Assembly: GCF_001831495.1 (NCBI RefSeq)
Contig: NZ_CP017689.1
Span: forward strand, 1,302,001-1,366,000
Length of the DNA stretch: 64,000 nucleotides
Direction: 5' to 3'
From: Thalassotalea crassostreae
GTDB lineage: Bacteria > Pseudomonadota > Gammaproteobacteria > Enterobacterales > Alteromonadaceae
Within the stretch, counting starts at the first letter, position 1. The number at the start of each line of letters is the position of its first letter. Of the stretch, positions 47,092 to 56,884 are shown piece by piece. A model generated the notes under the pieces. It was given only the letters and a program-made list of their open reading frames with translations. It searched no databases and was not told the DNA's origin. Made by a program: the position numbers and the translations under genes.

Positions 47092-47124
47092 ATTGTGCCT
47101 TTTTTATAAAGTTTTTTTCGTCCA

Positions 47125-47164
47125 GAAAAAACAAAACCCTCGGTTTTTACAGCGAGGGTTTTGT
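47125..47164 (-). terminator. Attenuator terminator of ilvIH
   Basis: On the minus strand the 12-base arm ACAAAACCCTCG (47164-47153) pairs with CGAGGGTTTTGT (47142-47131), with a 10-base loop and a T run. It lies between the leader peptide and ilvI. The leader segment at 47203-47193 (AAGGGTTTTGA) can pair with the first arm instead, which would act as antiterminator. Confidence 0.9.
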
Positions 47165-47192
47165 GAATTTTTATGCGATGTTTAAATTCTAA

Positions 47193-47261
47193 TCAAAACC
47201 CTTGCCTTGGTAGTAAAACCACGACAATTAGCAGGTTAATGACAATAATGATTTTAGACAT
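47193..47261 (-). CDS. Branched-chain leader peptide of ilvIH
   Basis: A 22-residue ORF reads MSKIIIVINLLIVVVLLPRQ and then GF. Thirteen of 22 residues are Ile, Val or Leu, in one run before the terminator. This is the layout of attenuation: slow reading of these codons when charged tRNA is short leaves the antiterminator free. The peptide end lies 28 bases upstream of the attenuator stem. No strong ribosome binding site was seen, which lowers certainty slightly. The other half of the gap, up to 47499, should hold the divergent ilv and astB promoters. Confidence 0.85.
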   Translation of the reverse strand: MSKIIIVINLLIVVVLLPRQGF

Positions 47262-47499
47262 CGATAATTTTTATTTGCTTAAGGTTGATTTATATTTAAT
47301 TTGTTTGAACACTAATGTCAACAAGTAATTTACAAATTAGACTAATTATTCGAATTTAATGTGAAAATGGCGTTTACTAGGCCTCAAAAAGAGCTACAAT
47401 AGCCGGAAATCACATACTTAGCTGATTTGCATTTTTTAATGATATGGCGACATATTTGTCATAAAACTGTAAATAATGCTGAGCAAAGAGGAGAGAAAA

Positions 47500-48840
47500 T
47501 TGAAAAGTTTTGAAGTGAATTTTGATGGTTTAGTAGGTCCTACTCATAACTATGCAGGACTTAGTGAAGGTAATGTTGCATCCAAATCGAATGCTAACGA
47601 AGCATCTAGTCCTAAATCTGCAGCATTACAAGGTCTTGCCAAAATGAAAGCACTTCATGATATGGGCATGAACCAAGGTGTTTTCGCACCGCAAGAGCGT
47701 CCTGACATTTTCTCTTTACGCCGTTTAGGTTTTTCCGGTACTGATGCAAATGTATTAGAACAAGCATATAAACACTCACCAAGTGTTTTATCGGCATGTT
47801 GCAGTGCTTCAAGTATGTGGACAGCGAATGCTGCCACCGTTTCGCCATCAGCGGATACCAATGATGGCAAAGTACATTTTACCCCAGCAAACTTAACGAA
47901 CAAGTTTCACCGTTCATTAGAGCCAACAACGACAGGTAGCTTGTTAAAAGCGGTATTTAACGATGACAATCACTTTAATCACCATTTACATTTAAATGAC
48001 AACGATCACTTTGGTGATGAAGGCGCGGCAAATCACACACGTTTATGTAACGAGTATGGTGAAAAGGGCGTCGAGATTTTTACCTTTGGTAAATACGCAT
48101 TTAATGTTGCTATGCCTGCACCGAAAATATATCCTGCACGTCAAACAATAGAAGCTAGCCAAGCAGTAGCTCGTTTACACGGTTTAAGTGATGACAAAGT
48201 GGTTTATGTTCAGCAAAACCCTGATGTTATCGACCAAGGTGTTTTCCATAATGATGTAATTGCTGTTGGTAACCAAAACGTATTGTTCTACCATGAGCAA
48301 GCATTCTTACAAACTGATCGCTTTATTAATGAGTTAAGTGGCAAGTTTGGCTCTGAAGAATTACATTGCATCAAAGTCGATAGTAAAGATGTTAGTGTCC
48401 AGGATGCGGTTTCTACTTACTTATTTAATACACAAATCATCACACTAAATGATGGCACAATGGCAATTATTGCGCCTATGCATTGTCATGATAACCCAAG
48501 AGTGAAGGCTTACTTAGATAAGCTAGTTACGTTAAATACACCAATCAAACAAGTGAAGTACTTTGATGTAAATGAAAGTATGAAAAACGGTGGTGGTCCT
48601 GCGTGTTTGCGTTTACGCGTGGCGATGAATGAGCAAGAACTTGCTGCAGTTAATCCAAATTGTTTAATGAACGATGAGCTTTACGGCAAGCTTACTGGTT
48701 GGGTAGATAAGCATTACCGTGAGCAGATAAACTTTGATGATTTACGTGATCCTCAGTTATTAATTGAATCTCGTGAATCGCTTGATCAGTTAACGCAAAT
48801 TCTGAATATTGGTTCGGTGTACCGCTTCCAAAAAGACTAA
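47500..48840 (+). CDS. astB: N-succinylarginine dihydrolase AstB
   Basis: AstB removes two ammonia groups and CO2 from succinylarginine in the arginine succinyltransferase pathway. A TTG at 47500 preceded by GAGGAGAG is preferred; it gives [20 protein letters not shown], as in known AstB. An ATG at 47476 would put the ribosome site inside the gene. The catalytic region is visible as [12 protein letters not shown] and [14 protein letters not shown] with the active Cys. Length 446 residues is normal. The other ast genes are not next to it. Confidence 0.95.
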   Translation: MKSFEVNFDGLVGPTHNYAGLSEGNVASKSNANEASSPKSAALQGLAKMKALHDMGMNQGVFAPQERPDIFSLRRLGFSGTDANVLEQAYKHSPSVLSACCSASSMWTANAATVSPSADTNDGKVHFTPANLTNKFHRSLEPTTTGSLLKAVFNDDNHFNHHLHLNDNDHFGDEGAANHTRLCNEYGEKGVEIFTFGKYAFNVAMPAPKIYPARQTIEASQAVARLHGLSDDKVVYVQQNPDVIDQGVFHNDVIAVGNQNVLFYHEQAFLQTDRFINELSGKFGSEELHCIKVDSKDVSVQDAVSTYLFNTQIITLNDGTMAIIAPMHCHDNPRVKAYLDKLVTLNTPIKQVKYFDVNESMKNGGGPACLRLRVAMNEQELAAVNPNCLMNDELYGKLTGWVDKHYREQINFDDLRDPQLLIESRESLDQLTQILNIGSVYRFQKD

Positions 48841-48864
48841 TGTAAGCTACTTTCCAACTTCAAT

Positions 48865-48918
48865 AAGTAGGGTCAGATCACACTTTTTAGCTCGAAAAAG
48901 TGTGATCTGACCCTACTT
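48865..48918. repeat. 54-base perfect palindrome with GGGTCAGA core
   Basis: A 24-bp perfect arm (48865-48888) pairs with 48895-48918 around the loop AGCTCG. The arm begins AAGTAGGGTCAGATCACAC. It lies between the converging astB and threonine aldolase genes. It resembles the palindrome at 44807 in its core and in its position after genes. It is probably a REP/RAYT-type element; it may also terminate transcription both ways. Confidence 0.85.
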
Positions 48919-48952
48919 GTTTTATTTCTTGTTTTAACTCATGAAATTAGCG

Positions 48953-49975
48953 CTATTTTTGCGCTTCTAACATCATTTCGATAATGTCTTTTATTGTTTC
49001 ACTGGCATAGATAACGTCAGCTTTTGCAATATCTAAATGGGTGACTAAACGCAAACGTCCGCCTGGCGAAACTTTAATTCCTTCAGCGGCTAATAGTTTC
49101 GCCAATAACTCTTGGTTAATACTGCTATCGACATCAATATGAACCATGTTGGTTTGGTGTTCTACGGTAAATTGCTCAATGTTGCTTAGTTTAGTCGCAA
49201 GCAATAACGCATTGTCATGGTCGTTTTGAAGGCGCTTTACATTATGCTCTAGGGCATAATCCATTGCACCTGCCAACAGTCCTGCTTGACGCATGCCACC
49301 GCCAGCCATTTTTCTGATCTGTTTAGCACGCTCGATAAATTCGCGATCGCCACAAAGTACAGAGCCGATAGGGGCGCCTAAGCCTTTTGAAAAACAAATT
49401 GAGATAGAATCTACGTATTGGCAAATTTGTTTAAGCTCGATGTTCAATTCGGTAATTGCGTTAAATATACGAGCGCCATCAAGGTGGACGATTAAACCGT
49501 TTTCATTAGCCAGTGAGCGCACACGTTTAAAGTAATCTAATTCGATAGCTTTGCCGTTGTGGGTATTTTCTAAACTGATCAATTTAGATTTTGCAAAATG
49601 TTGATCGTATGGCTTAATTACCGAACGAATGTCATCTATGCTTAATTCACCATTTTTCTTTACTCTGATTGGTTGCGGTACCACTGAGCCCAATACCGCG
49701 GCGCCGCCAGCTTCATATATATAAGTATGATAATCTTGACCAACAATATATTCCTCTCCGCGACCACAGTGGGCAAGGAGGGCACATAGGTTTGATTGCG
49801 TGCCAGAGGGCATAATCAGAGCGGCTTCAAAACCACTCAATGTTGCCATTTTTTGCTCGAATGCATTGACGCTAGGATCGTCTTTATAAACATCGTCACC
49901 AAGGGGCGTTGCTAACATTGCATCGAGCATTTCGGAGCTTGGTTTAGTTACTGTGTCTGAACGGAAATCAATCAT
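48953..49975 (-). CDS. ltaE: Low-specificity L-threonine aldolase
   Basis: This PLP enzyme splits threonine or allo-threonine to glycine and acetaldehyde. The ATG at 49975 (MIDFRSDTVTKPSSEML) matches family starts; the upstream ATG adds 21 atypical residues. The PLP Lys lies in CFSKGLGAPIGSVLCG. LDGARIFNA and GGGMRQAGLLAGA are the conserved blocks. The 340 residues are typical. It is a single-gene unit. Confidence 0.94.
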   Translation of the reverse strand: MIDFRSDTVTKPSSEMLDAMLATPLGDDVYKDDPSVNAFEQKMATLSGFEAALIMPSGTQSNLCALLAHCGRGEEYIVGQDYHTYIYEAGGAAVLGSVVPQPIRVKKNGELSIDDIRSVIKPYDQHFAKSKLISLENTHNGKAIELDYFKRVRSLANENGLIVHLDGARIFNAITELNIELKQICQYVDSISICFSKGLGAPIGSVLCGDREFIERAKQIRKMAGGGMRQAGLLAGAMDYALEHNVKRLQNDHDNALLLATKLSNIEQFTVEHQTNMVHIDVDSSINQELLAKLLAAEGIKVSPGGRLRLVTHLDIAKADVIYASETIKDIIEMMLEAQK

Positions 49976-50114
49976 ATTAATGAGCACTATGTTACTTGTG
50001 GGAGTGTATTTACTAAGCTTATAGAAAAGCTCAAGCACTGCATAGTAAAAGCTTAATTTTTAGAATAGGTCAATTGTGAATAAAAAGTATTACGAATTTA
50101 AATATTTAGAATTA

Positions 50115-50143
50115 AAAGACCAGAGTTACTTTTTTAACTCTGG
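50115..50143 (-). terminator. Intrinsic terminator of btuB
   Basis: On the minus strand the stem CCAGAGTTA/TAACTCTGG (9 bp, 6-base T/C loop) is followed by TCTTTTAAT. A second hairpin, GCTATGTAT/ATACATAGC, lies at 50163-50187 and has its T run on the plus side. Confidence 0.75.
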
Positions 50144-50212
50144 CCTCTGCTTAAAACGTATCGCTATGTATAAGAGTAATACATAGCTTTTTAATTTAGA
50201 GGTGGAGTGCCT

Positions 50213-52042
50213 CTAAAATTTATAGGTAACAGATGCTTTATAATTTACACCATCGGTTATGTAGTTGTTGGCAGTTTCATATTGCTCATTAAAAACATTA
50301 TTTACTTTAGTCATAAAACTTAAATTACCTGATGCCTGGTAGCTTAAACCTAAATCAACTAATACGTAACTATCTAATTGTACATCGCCGAAATCAATAC
50401 TTTCATCTCGGTAAGAAACTAAGCTATTAAACGAAAATTCTTGCCAAGAATAACTTAATGCATAACTTGCGCTTAGTTCAGGTCTGCGCAGTAAGTCTTT
50501 TCCTGTTGCAGTATCTTCAGTGTCAATATAAGCGAAGTTTAATTGATGTGAAAAGTCATTGTGACTTACATCAGCTGTCAATTCTGCACCTTTAACTTTA
50601 GCGAGTCCTACACCTTCATAGCTATATGACTCATTAACCCAGATAATTAAATTTTCAATTTCTGAATCATAAGCACTAATCTCAATGCTACCTGTGAAAA
50701 ATGCTGAATTTAATTTATGGCGCACTAAAAATTCTGTATTTTCTATTTCTTCTGGTTTTAAGTCAGGGTTACCATATGAAGAATAAAGGTTACTAAAGGT
50801 TGGTGCTTTAAAGCCAGTACCATGAGCAACACTAATTAACCAATCAGAAGACAGTTGATAGCCTATCGATGTATTATAGGTAGTTGCCGTATCCACATGT
50901 TCAATATCGTCATAACGAACAGCGCCCTCAAATAAGAATTTATTTACTTGCTGACGCCCCTGAATAAATACAGCAGAAACGTTACGCTCTGTCTCGCTAT
51001 AAGTTGTGGTACCTGATACTTCTTCATTGTAAAAGTCGCCACCTAACGCTATAGAGCTTCGCTCAGTAAAACTGTACTGGTTGATCAAGCTTATTTGCTC
51101 GCGTTCAGTTTTAAAGAGGCTCGCCATAGCACCATTACCAAAGCTTTCAGTTTCATCTTGACTTGTCGCAAGGGATAGTTCCGTAAAAAATTTATCTCCT
51201 TGATAAATAGTACTTACTTTAGCTAAATAATTTTCATGGTCCCCTTCATCACTGCCCCATGCATTATCGTACTCACCATTACCTTCCTCAAAGCGAGCAA
51301 CTAAGTTTAGTGAAACTGCATCATTAACAGTTGTTAATCCGTTAAGGCTTACACTTGAACGATCATAACCGTCATCATCGGGTTGAGCTGGTTGATATAC
51401 ATCAAAGCCATCGGCTCGATCGGCAGCCACACTCAAAGTTAAATTATGTTCATTATCGCCTATGCCTAGTGCTACAGCTGCCTCTTTTAGGTTATGGCTA
51501 CCAGCTCCGAGTGTAATGCTGCCTTCACCTGACTGTAATTGCTTGGTGAATATTTGGATAACGCCGCCAAGGGCATCGCTACCCCAAAGTGATGCTCGTG
51601 GACCTTTAACTATTTCAATACGTTCAATTTGGCTTGGTGAAATTGCTGTTAAATTAGTGGCTCCAGTTGATGCTGAGCTTGTTCTTACGCCATCTATTAG
51701 CACTAAGGTGTGATTCGAGTTTGTGCCACGCATAAATATAGAACTTGTTTGTCCTGTGCCACCTTGAGTAACTACATTAATACCCGCCACAGTATCTAAA
51801 ACTTCACTCACGTTAGACACTTGCATTGCTTTAATGTCGTCACTAGTGATTACCGTATTTGCCGATAGCGCTAAAAATTTGTCTTGTTGGCTACGGTTTG
51901 CTGTGACTAAAACCCTGTCATCAACATTTCTACTTTTTACTTCTACTGCATTTTCTGCTTCAGTTGTAGCAAATGCTACTTGGCTGAACGTTGCTGAAAA
52001 TCCTAATGAGATTAGGGTTGTTGCTATGATTGTTGTTTTCAT
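50213..52042 (-). CDS. btuB: TonB-dependent vitamin B12 receptor BtuB
   Basis: An outer membrane receptor for cobalamin uptake. The ATG at 52042 gives a signal peptide (MKTTIIATTLISLGFSATF, cleavage near VAFA) and has GAGGAAAT upstream. The TonB box region is DRVLVTANR. The plug has VSEVLDTVAGINVV, then IFMRGTNSNHTLVLIDGVR and RIEIVKGPRASLWG. The C-terminus ends in the outer-membrane YKASVTYKF. It is 609 residues long. It is controlled by the B12 riboswitch directly upstream. Confidence 0.93.
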   Translation of the reverse strand: MKTTIIATTLISLGFSATFSQVAFATTEAENAVEVKSRNVDDRVLVTANRSQQDKFLALSANTVITSDDIKAMQVSNVSEVLDTVAGINVVTQGGTGQTSSIFMRGTNSNHTLVLIDGVRTSSASTGATNLTAISPSQIERIEIVKGPRASLWGSDALGGVIQIFTKQLQSGEGSITLGAGSHNLKEAAVALGIGDNEHNLTLSVAADRADGFDVYQPAQPDDDGYDRSSVSLNGLTTVNDAVSLNLVARFEEGNGEYDNAWGSDEGDHENYLAKVSTIYQGDKFFTELSLATSQDETESFGNGAMASLFKTEREQISLINQYSFTERSSIALGGDFYNEEVSGTTTYSETERNVSAVFIQGRQQVNKFLFEGAVRYDDIEHVDTATTYNTSIGYQLSSDWLISVAHGTGFKAPTFSNLYSSYGNPDLKPEEIENTEFLVRHKLNSAFFTGSIEISAYDSEIENLIIWVNESYSYEGVGLAKVKGAELTADVSHNDFSHQLNFAYIDTEDTATGKDLLRRPELSASYALSYSWQEFSFNSLVSYRDESIDFGDVQLDSYVLVDLGLSYQASGNLSFMTKVNNVFNEQYETANNYITDGVNYKASVTYKF

Positions 52043-52074
52043 TATTTCCTCACTAAAGGCGCCCACCGCACCTG

Positions 52075-52207
52075 AAAAAAATTATGTTGAAATCGGTCTC
52101 CGGACTTATTTACCAAAACATTGGCAAAATTACCGTTGCGGGGGCAGTTCAGGATTTGTGACAAACGCACCTGATTCCCGTAAAGCTTGCTCTATGCCGG
52201 TTTCATT
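52075..52207 (-). promoter_or_regulatory. Cobalamin riboswitch of btuB
   Basis: On the minus strand the conserved parts appear in order: GGGAATCAGGTG (about 52180-52169), CTGCCCCCGCAACGG (about 52147-52133), and AAGTCCGGAGACC (52107-52095). GCGGTGGGCGCC and the btuB ribosome binding site then follow. This is the class I cobalamin aptamer. A short hairpin near the ribosome site suggests translational control. Confidence 0.93.
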
Positions 52208-52414
52208 TTTTTTGGCACACAAGCATTTCAACAATTTATAATTGCCAATCTAAGTTGGCATTGTGTATTAAAGGCCACACGATTTAGTGATTAATGTCTT
52301 TAAATTCTTTTAGCAAACGTCGCTAACAACCTAACACCTTAACACGCTAGCCCCCAAGCACGAGGCACTCCATCAGGTGAAAGTGTCAGCAATTTTATGC
52401 GCTTGCTGTTATTC

Positions 52415-53368
52415 CTAGTTTTGCGTCGCTGACGATAGATTGTGGTAAAAGTCTCGTGACTTATCTATGTCAATACACAGTTGTTCTAATTCATCTAACA
52501 ATCTAAAGCTCATCCGGTGCAATATATCGGAATTGGGTTTAAGTTGTTGTTGGTATTTAGCCGCTTTTACTTGCTTAAACTTTTGCCAATCAATGGCGTC
52601 AGGATTAGGCTCTGCATTAGACATTGGCTGAATAATTAATTGTGGATCGTTAATGATAATTTGTTCAATATTGATTTGCGGATAGTCATTAACCAAATCA
52701 ACAAATATGTTGTTTGCTCCACAAACTTCTAGGTGCTGCTGCGGCCAAGCTTGCTGGGCAATGGTGGTTAATGGTTTTGACCATAATTCATAAAACACAT
52801 TGATATTGCTTTTGTCTTGATAGCGCTCGCGCAATGCATTTAAACGGCTTTCAAACTGACTTGCTTTTTGCTCAGCAAGTTCATTGGCACCGGTCAATTT
52901 ACCAAATAAACGTAGTTCTTTGCTGACATCACTGAGGTATCTTGGATCAGAATAGACGACCTTTAAACCGAGTTGCTCTAATCGTTCGAGATCGTCGCTA
53001 GGGTTACCCGTGCGCCAAGCGATAATAAGATCAGGCTGAAGCGCAAGAATATCTTCAATTTTCAGGCGAGCATAATTACCAAGTAGTGGAATTTCTAACG
53101 CCTGTGCCGGGTAGTCTGAATGCTCTGTGGTACCAATGATCCGATCACCAACACCAATATCAAATAACATTTCAACGACATGGGGCGCTAAAGTTATGAT
53201 TTTTTGCTGACTAAATTCATTTGTTTTATCGTTGGCGACAACTTCACCGTCAATGTTTTCTATCAGAGCATCAACAACATCTGAGGAAGCAAAAAATGTT
53301 ATTTTTACTGTCCAGGCTGAAATCACGAGGGCGGATATCAACAACATTATTTTCGTATTTTTATTCAT
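52415..53368 (-). CDS. btuF: Cobalamin ABC transporter substrate-binding protein BtuF
   Basis: A periplasmic binding protein of the helical-backbone type. The N-terminus has a membrane anchor or uncleaved signal (IMLLISALVISAWTVKITFF). The fold motifs are IITLAPHVVEMLFDIGVGDRIIGTTEHSDYP and ILALQPDLIIAWRTGNP, typical of BtuF. It is the last gene of the cobalamin operon. The stretch 52208-52414 after it shows no clear terminator and carries the btuB promoter. Confidence 0.9.
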   Translation of the reverse strand: MNKNTKIMLLISALVISAWTVKITFFASSDVVDALIENIDGEVVANDKTNEFSQQKIITLAPHVVEMLFDIGVGDRIIGTTEHSDYPAQALEIPLLGNYARLKIEDILALQPDLIIAWRTGNPSDDLERLEQLGLKVVYSDPRYLSDVSKELRLFGKLTGANELAEQKASQFESRLNALRERYQDKSNINVFYELWSKPLTTIAQQAWPQQHLEVCGANNIFVDLVNDYPQINIEQIIINDPQLIIQPMSNAEPNPDAIDWQKFKQVKAAKYQQQLKPNSDILHRMSFRLLDELEQLCIDIDKSRDFYHNLSSATQN

Positions 53369-53420
53369 TCAATTTACTTAATTTGCTTTAGTGCTAGATT
53401 TAATCCCGCAATGAACGCAA

Positions 53421-54035
53421 TTACCAATCAATTCCAGCTTGCGCTTTTATGCCATTATCAAATGCATGTTTTATAGATTGTACTTCCGAAACGGTATCGG
53501 CTAATTCGATTAACTGGCGATGACATGCTCTGCCTGTGATGATCACGTGTTGATGAGCAGGGCGCTTGTTTAAACACTCTACAACGTCTTCCAAATCAAT
53601 GTAGCCATAAGTCACCATGTAAGTAATTTCATCCAATAAAACAACATCAATACTGTCATCAGATAATAATACTTTGGCATCTGACCAAGCGCTTTGCGCC
53701 GCTTTTGTATCTTCTTCTTTATTTTGAGTTTCCCAAGTAAAACCTGTGCCCATAACATGAAAATCAACGTCATGTAGCTCTAACAAATTACGCTCGCCGC
53801 ATTCCCAAGTGCCCTTAATAAACTGTACAACACTGGCTTTCAAACCATGACCTACAGCGCGAGCTACAGTGCCAAAACCTGAGGTTGACTTTCCTTTACC
53901 ATTACCGGTGATAACCAGTAATAGGCCTTTCTCTTTGGTCGCATTTGCGATTCGTTGATCAACCTTTTCCTTCAACTTTTGTTGACGGGCTTGGTGTTTT
54001 TTCTCTTTAGTTAATTTGCTGTTGTCGTTAGTCAT
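53421..54035 (-). CDS. cobO: Cob(I)alamin adenosyltransferase CobO/BtuR
   Basis: This enzyme attaches the adenosyl group to reduced corrinoids. The P-loop is GNGKGKSTSGFGTVARAVGHG. The conserved VVQFIKGTWECGER and DEITYMVTYGYI follow. The 204 residues match CobA/CobO. It lies 27 bases after cobQ in the same operon. Confidence 0.95.
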   Translation of the reverse strand: MTNDNSKLTKEKKHQARQQKLKEKVDQRIANATKEKGLLLVITGNGKGKSTSGFGTVARAVGHGLKASVVQFIKGTWECGERNLLELHDVDFHVMGTGFTWETQNKEEDTKAAQSAWSDAKVLLSDDSIDVVLLDEITYMVTYGYIDLEDVVECLNKRPAHQHVIITGRACHRQLIELADTVSEVQSIKHAFDNGIKAQAGIDW

Positions 54036-54062
54036 TGTACTTTCGTCACCTATCTGGCTATT

Positions 54063-55589
54063 TCACTTACTATTTGACTGGCTATGCCAATTCATCGTTA
54101 AAGATTGTATATGCGCGATATCGAGATGCTGTTCTACTGAATCAGCCAATTTATCTATCGCTGTGTTTTGTTGTTCTACAAAGCTTGGCGCTTTGTTAAT
54201 TGTTACTCCAGCCCATTGCATGATTAATGATAACGCGTCATGGTTATCAAAAATGCCATGCAAATAAGTCGCGAGAATTTGTTGATCGTTGCTTTGATAA
54301 CCAAGCCCTAAGTCATTGACAAAAATACGGTCAAGCGTCTGATTTTTAATGGATGTTTGTCCTGCATGAATTTCATAACCTTGGGCATTCGCTTGTTTAT
54401 TATTAAGTACAAGCGTTGCTTCGACTTTGGTTAACGTTTTTGCATTTGCTATCGTGGTTGAAAGTGGCAGTAAGCCTAATCCTTGGCTTTCGTTAATGTC
54501 ACTCTCGACATGAAATGGGTCGGCAATGGTTTCGCCTAACATTTGCAATCCACCACAAATGCCGAACACCTTACCACCGTAACGTAAATGCTTTTTAATA
54601 CAATGGTGCCATCCCTTCGATTTTAAAAATGCCAAATCAGCTTGCACGTTTTTGCTGCCTGGTAGAATGATTAAATCACAATTAGGCAGTGGTTGATGAT
54701 TGTTATCATCTGTCGGGTAGAAAAACTCGACATCAATTTCATTATGCCAACGCAGGGCGTCAAAGTCGGTGTGATTGCTCATCCGCGGGTAGACAGGAAC
54801 CACAACCTTTAATTTTGCCGCTTTCGAGCTCTCGACTTGTTGAGTATCAACGCTATCTTCCGATGCAATAGACAGTCCATGTAAATAAGGGAGAACACCC
54901 AAAACAGGCTTGTTCGTTCTTTGCTCGAGCCAATCTAACCCAGATTCCAGAAGCTTAATGTCACCACGAAAACGATTGATAACAAAGCCAATAACCCGTT
55001 TTTGTTCGCTTTCACTGAGTAAATCTAAAGTACCAACAAGGTGGGCAAAAACGCCGCCTCTATCAATGTCGGCGATTAATATCACAGGGCAATCGACTTC
55101 TTCGGCAAAGCCCATATTGGCAATATCTCCTTCGCGTAGGTTGATTTCTGCGGGGCTACCAGCGCCTTCAACGACAATATAGTCAAAACGTTGTTGTAAG
55201 CGTTGATGAGATTGTAAAACAGCCTGCATCGCTACCTTTTTATAATCGTGATAGCTTTGTGCTTCCATAGAGGTTAACGCTTTGCCGTGGACTATTACTT
55301 GCGCACCTGTATCAGAATTTGGTTTGAGCAAAATTGGATTGAAATCTACTTCGGGCTCAATATTTGCCGCGTGAGCTTGCACAGCTTGTGCTCTACCAAT
55401 TTCGCCACCGTCACTGGTTACCGCGCTATTTAGTGCCATGTTTTGCGGTTTAAATGGTGCCACCTTAACGTTTTTTCGTGACAAAACGCGACAAATAGCA
55501 GCAACTAACGTGCTTTTCCCAGCATCTGACGTTGTTCCTTGTACCATCAGCGTTTGGCAAGAGCTAGTCGTTTGGTAAGCATTAGTCAT
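54063..55589 (-). CDS. cobQ: Cobyric acid synthase CobQ
   Basis: CobQ (CbiP) amidates the side chains of adenosylcobyrinic acid a,c-diamide. The ATG at 55589 has a perfect GGAGGTGA before it. The N-terminal dethiobiotin-synthetase-like ATPase has [19 protein letters not shown]. The C-terminal glutamine amidotransferase has [14 protein letters not shown] with the catalytic Cys, and a His in [11 protein letters not shown]. 508 residues is normal. It overlaps the end of cobC by 8 bases. Confidence 0.95.
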   Translation of the reverse strand: MTNAYQTTSSCQTLMVQGTTSDAGKSTLVAAICRVLSRKNVKVAPFKPQNMALNSAVTSDGGEIGRAQAVQAHAANIEPEVDFNPILLKPNSDTGAQVIVHGKALTSMEAQSYHDYKKVAMQAVLQSHQRLQQRFDYIVVEGAGSPAEINLREGDIANMGFAEEVDCPVILIADIDRGGVFAHLVGTLDLLSESEQKRVIGFVINRFRGDIKLLESGLDWLEQRTNKPVLGVLPYLHGLSIASEDSVDTQQVESSKAAKLKVVVPVYPRMSNHTDFDALRWHNEIDVEFFYPTDDNNHQPLPNCDLIILPGSKNVQADLAFLKSKGWHHCIKKHLRYGGKVFGICGGLQMLGETIADPFHVESDINESQGLGLLPLSTTIANAKTLTKVEATLVLNNKQANAQGYEIHAGQTSIKNQTLDRIFVNDLGLGYQSNDQQILATYLHGIFDNHDALSLIMQWAGVTINKAPSFVEQQNTAIDKLADSVEQHLDIAHIQSLTMNWHSQSNSK

Positions 55590-56244
55590 CACTCACCTCC
55601 TTAAGCGCTACTCTTGTTGACGCTGCAGTTGACGAAATTGTTGACTCTATAGGTGCGCCAATGGTTGTTACCTGGCAGTAATCGGCGTGTTCATGTTTGC
55701 TTAGCTTAGTGATGCTGCCATTATTAACCGTTAGCGCGCTAAACAGTTTAGGATTTTGCCAATCTAAGTCTAATACCAAACTTAATAGCATACGTATCAC
55801 GCCACCATGACAAATGATCAGTAAATCCTCACCTTGATATCTTTGCAATAGGCTTTGCCATGATGAGCGCAATCGCTCAACAAACAGTTCTAGACTTTCA
55901 CTATTAGGCAATTGGTTTTTGCTCGGATTTTGCCAAAACTGTTCGAGAGTTGGCCAATGCTCAGGGATTGAATCAAAGGCAACACCATCGTAGTCACCAA
56001 AATTAATTTCGGCGAGTGAGTCAATAACCGCTAATGGTTTGTTACTAGCCTTTGAAAACTCTGTGGCCAATTCTTTGCAGCGTTTTAACGGCGAACTGAG
56101 CACGTAGCTAAATTGATGTTGAATAGTGAGTAACTGCGTTAAAAGCTGTTGGTCATGTTCTTTTACTACCGATACGTCAGTTCTGCCGTATAGTGCAGGG
56201 GGGCCGTCAACTTTGCCATGTCGCATTAGGAAAATATTAGTCAT
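55582..56244 (-). CDS. cobC: Alpha-ribazole phosphatase CobC
   Basis: A histidine phosphatase with [19 protein letters not shown] at the start (RHG catalytic His) and [14 protein letters not shown] later (second His). In a cob cluster it removes phosphate from alpha-ribazole phosphate or adenosylcobalamin phosphate. It has 220 residues and overlaps cobU by 8 bases. Confidence 0.88.
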   Translation of the reverse strand: MTNIFLMRHGKVDGPPALYGRTDVSVVKEHDQQLLTQLLTIQHQFSYVLSSPLKRCKELATEFSKASNKPLAVIDSLAEINFGDYDGVAFDSIPEHWPTLEQFWQNPSKNQLPNSESLELFVERLRSSWQSLLQRYQGEDLLIICHGGVIRMLLSLVLDLDWQNPKLFSALTVNNGSITKLSKHEHADYCQVTTIGAPIESTISSTAASTRVALKEVSDD

Positions 56245-56884
56245 GGTCTCGCCCTTGTCTTTTTATAGCTTGGCCTTTTAGCTCTTTACCTTTTAAGAGC
56301 ATAGGAATACCCGCAGTGATCAGGGAAACATGATCGGCTTGTTGAGCTAGCTTTTGATTTAGCCAGCCGGCGTTATCTACGAATAAACGGTTTACTTTAC
56401 CCAAAGGGACTATTCCTAAGCCAACTTCATTAGCAACCAAAACAAGGTGCTGTTCAGTACAGTTTTTATAACGAGACACCACGTTAATAAGCTGCTCGCT
56501 ATATTGCTCTATCTGCGATTGCTTGGCGTCATCACCAAGTTTGAAAATAATATTGTTTAACCACAGAGTTAGGCAATCTATGAGGATGATGCTTGCTGGC
56601 TCAGTTTGCACATTTTTATCTTTGCTCGACTTACATAACAGCTCAGATAACAGCTCGGACAATGCGATTGGACACTCGATTAAACGCCAATTTTTATTGT
56701 CATCGTTTCTGTTTTGTTGATGCTTTGCGATGCGATCGTGCATTTCTTCATCGCCAAAGTCTTGCGCAGTTGCAACATAGAGCATCGGTGATGTGAACCG
56801 GTTTGACTCGGCGATATCTGCGCACAACTGCTCTGCATAGGATGATTTTCCAGAGCGAGCGCCGCCTAAAATTAAATGGATCAT
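56237..56884 (-). CDS. cobU: Adenosylcobinamide kinase / guanylyltransferase CobU
   Basis: CobU phosphorylates adenosylcobinamide and turns it into GDP-cobinamide. The P-loop is LGGARSGKSSYAEQL. The conserved IDCLTLWLNNI and LVANEVGLGIVP are both present. It has 215 residues (slightly long) and overlaps cobS by four bases. Confidence 0.94.
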   Translation of the reverse strand: MIHLILGGARSGKSSYAEQLCADIAESNRFTSPMLYVATAQDFGDEEMHDRIAKHQQNRNDDNKNWRLIECPIALSELLSELLCKSSKDKNVQTEPASIILIDCLTLWLNNIIFKLGDDAKQSQIEQYSEQLINVVSRYKNCTEQHLVLVANEVGLGIVPLGKVNRLFVDNAGWLNQKLAQQADHVSLITAGIPMLLKGKELKGQAIKRQGRDHD

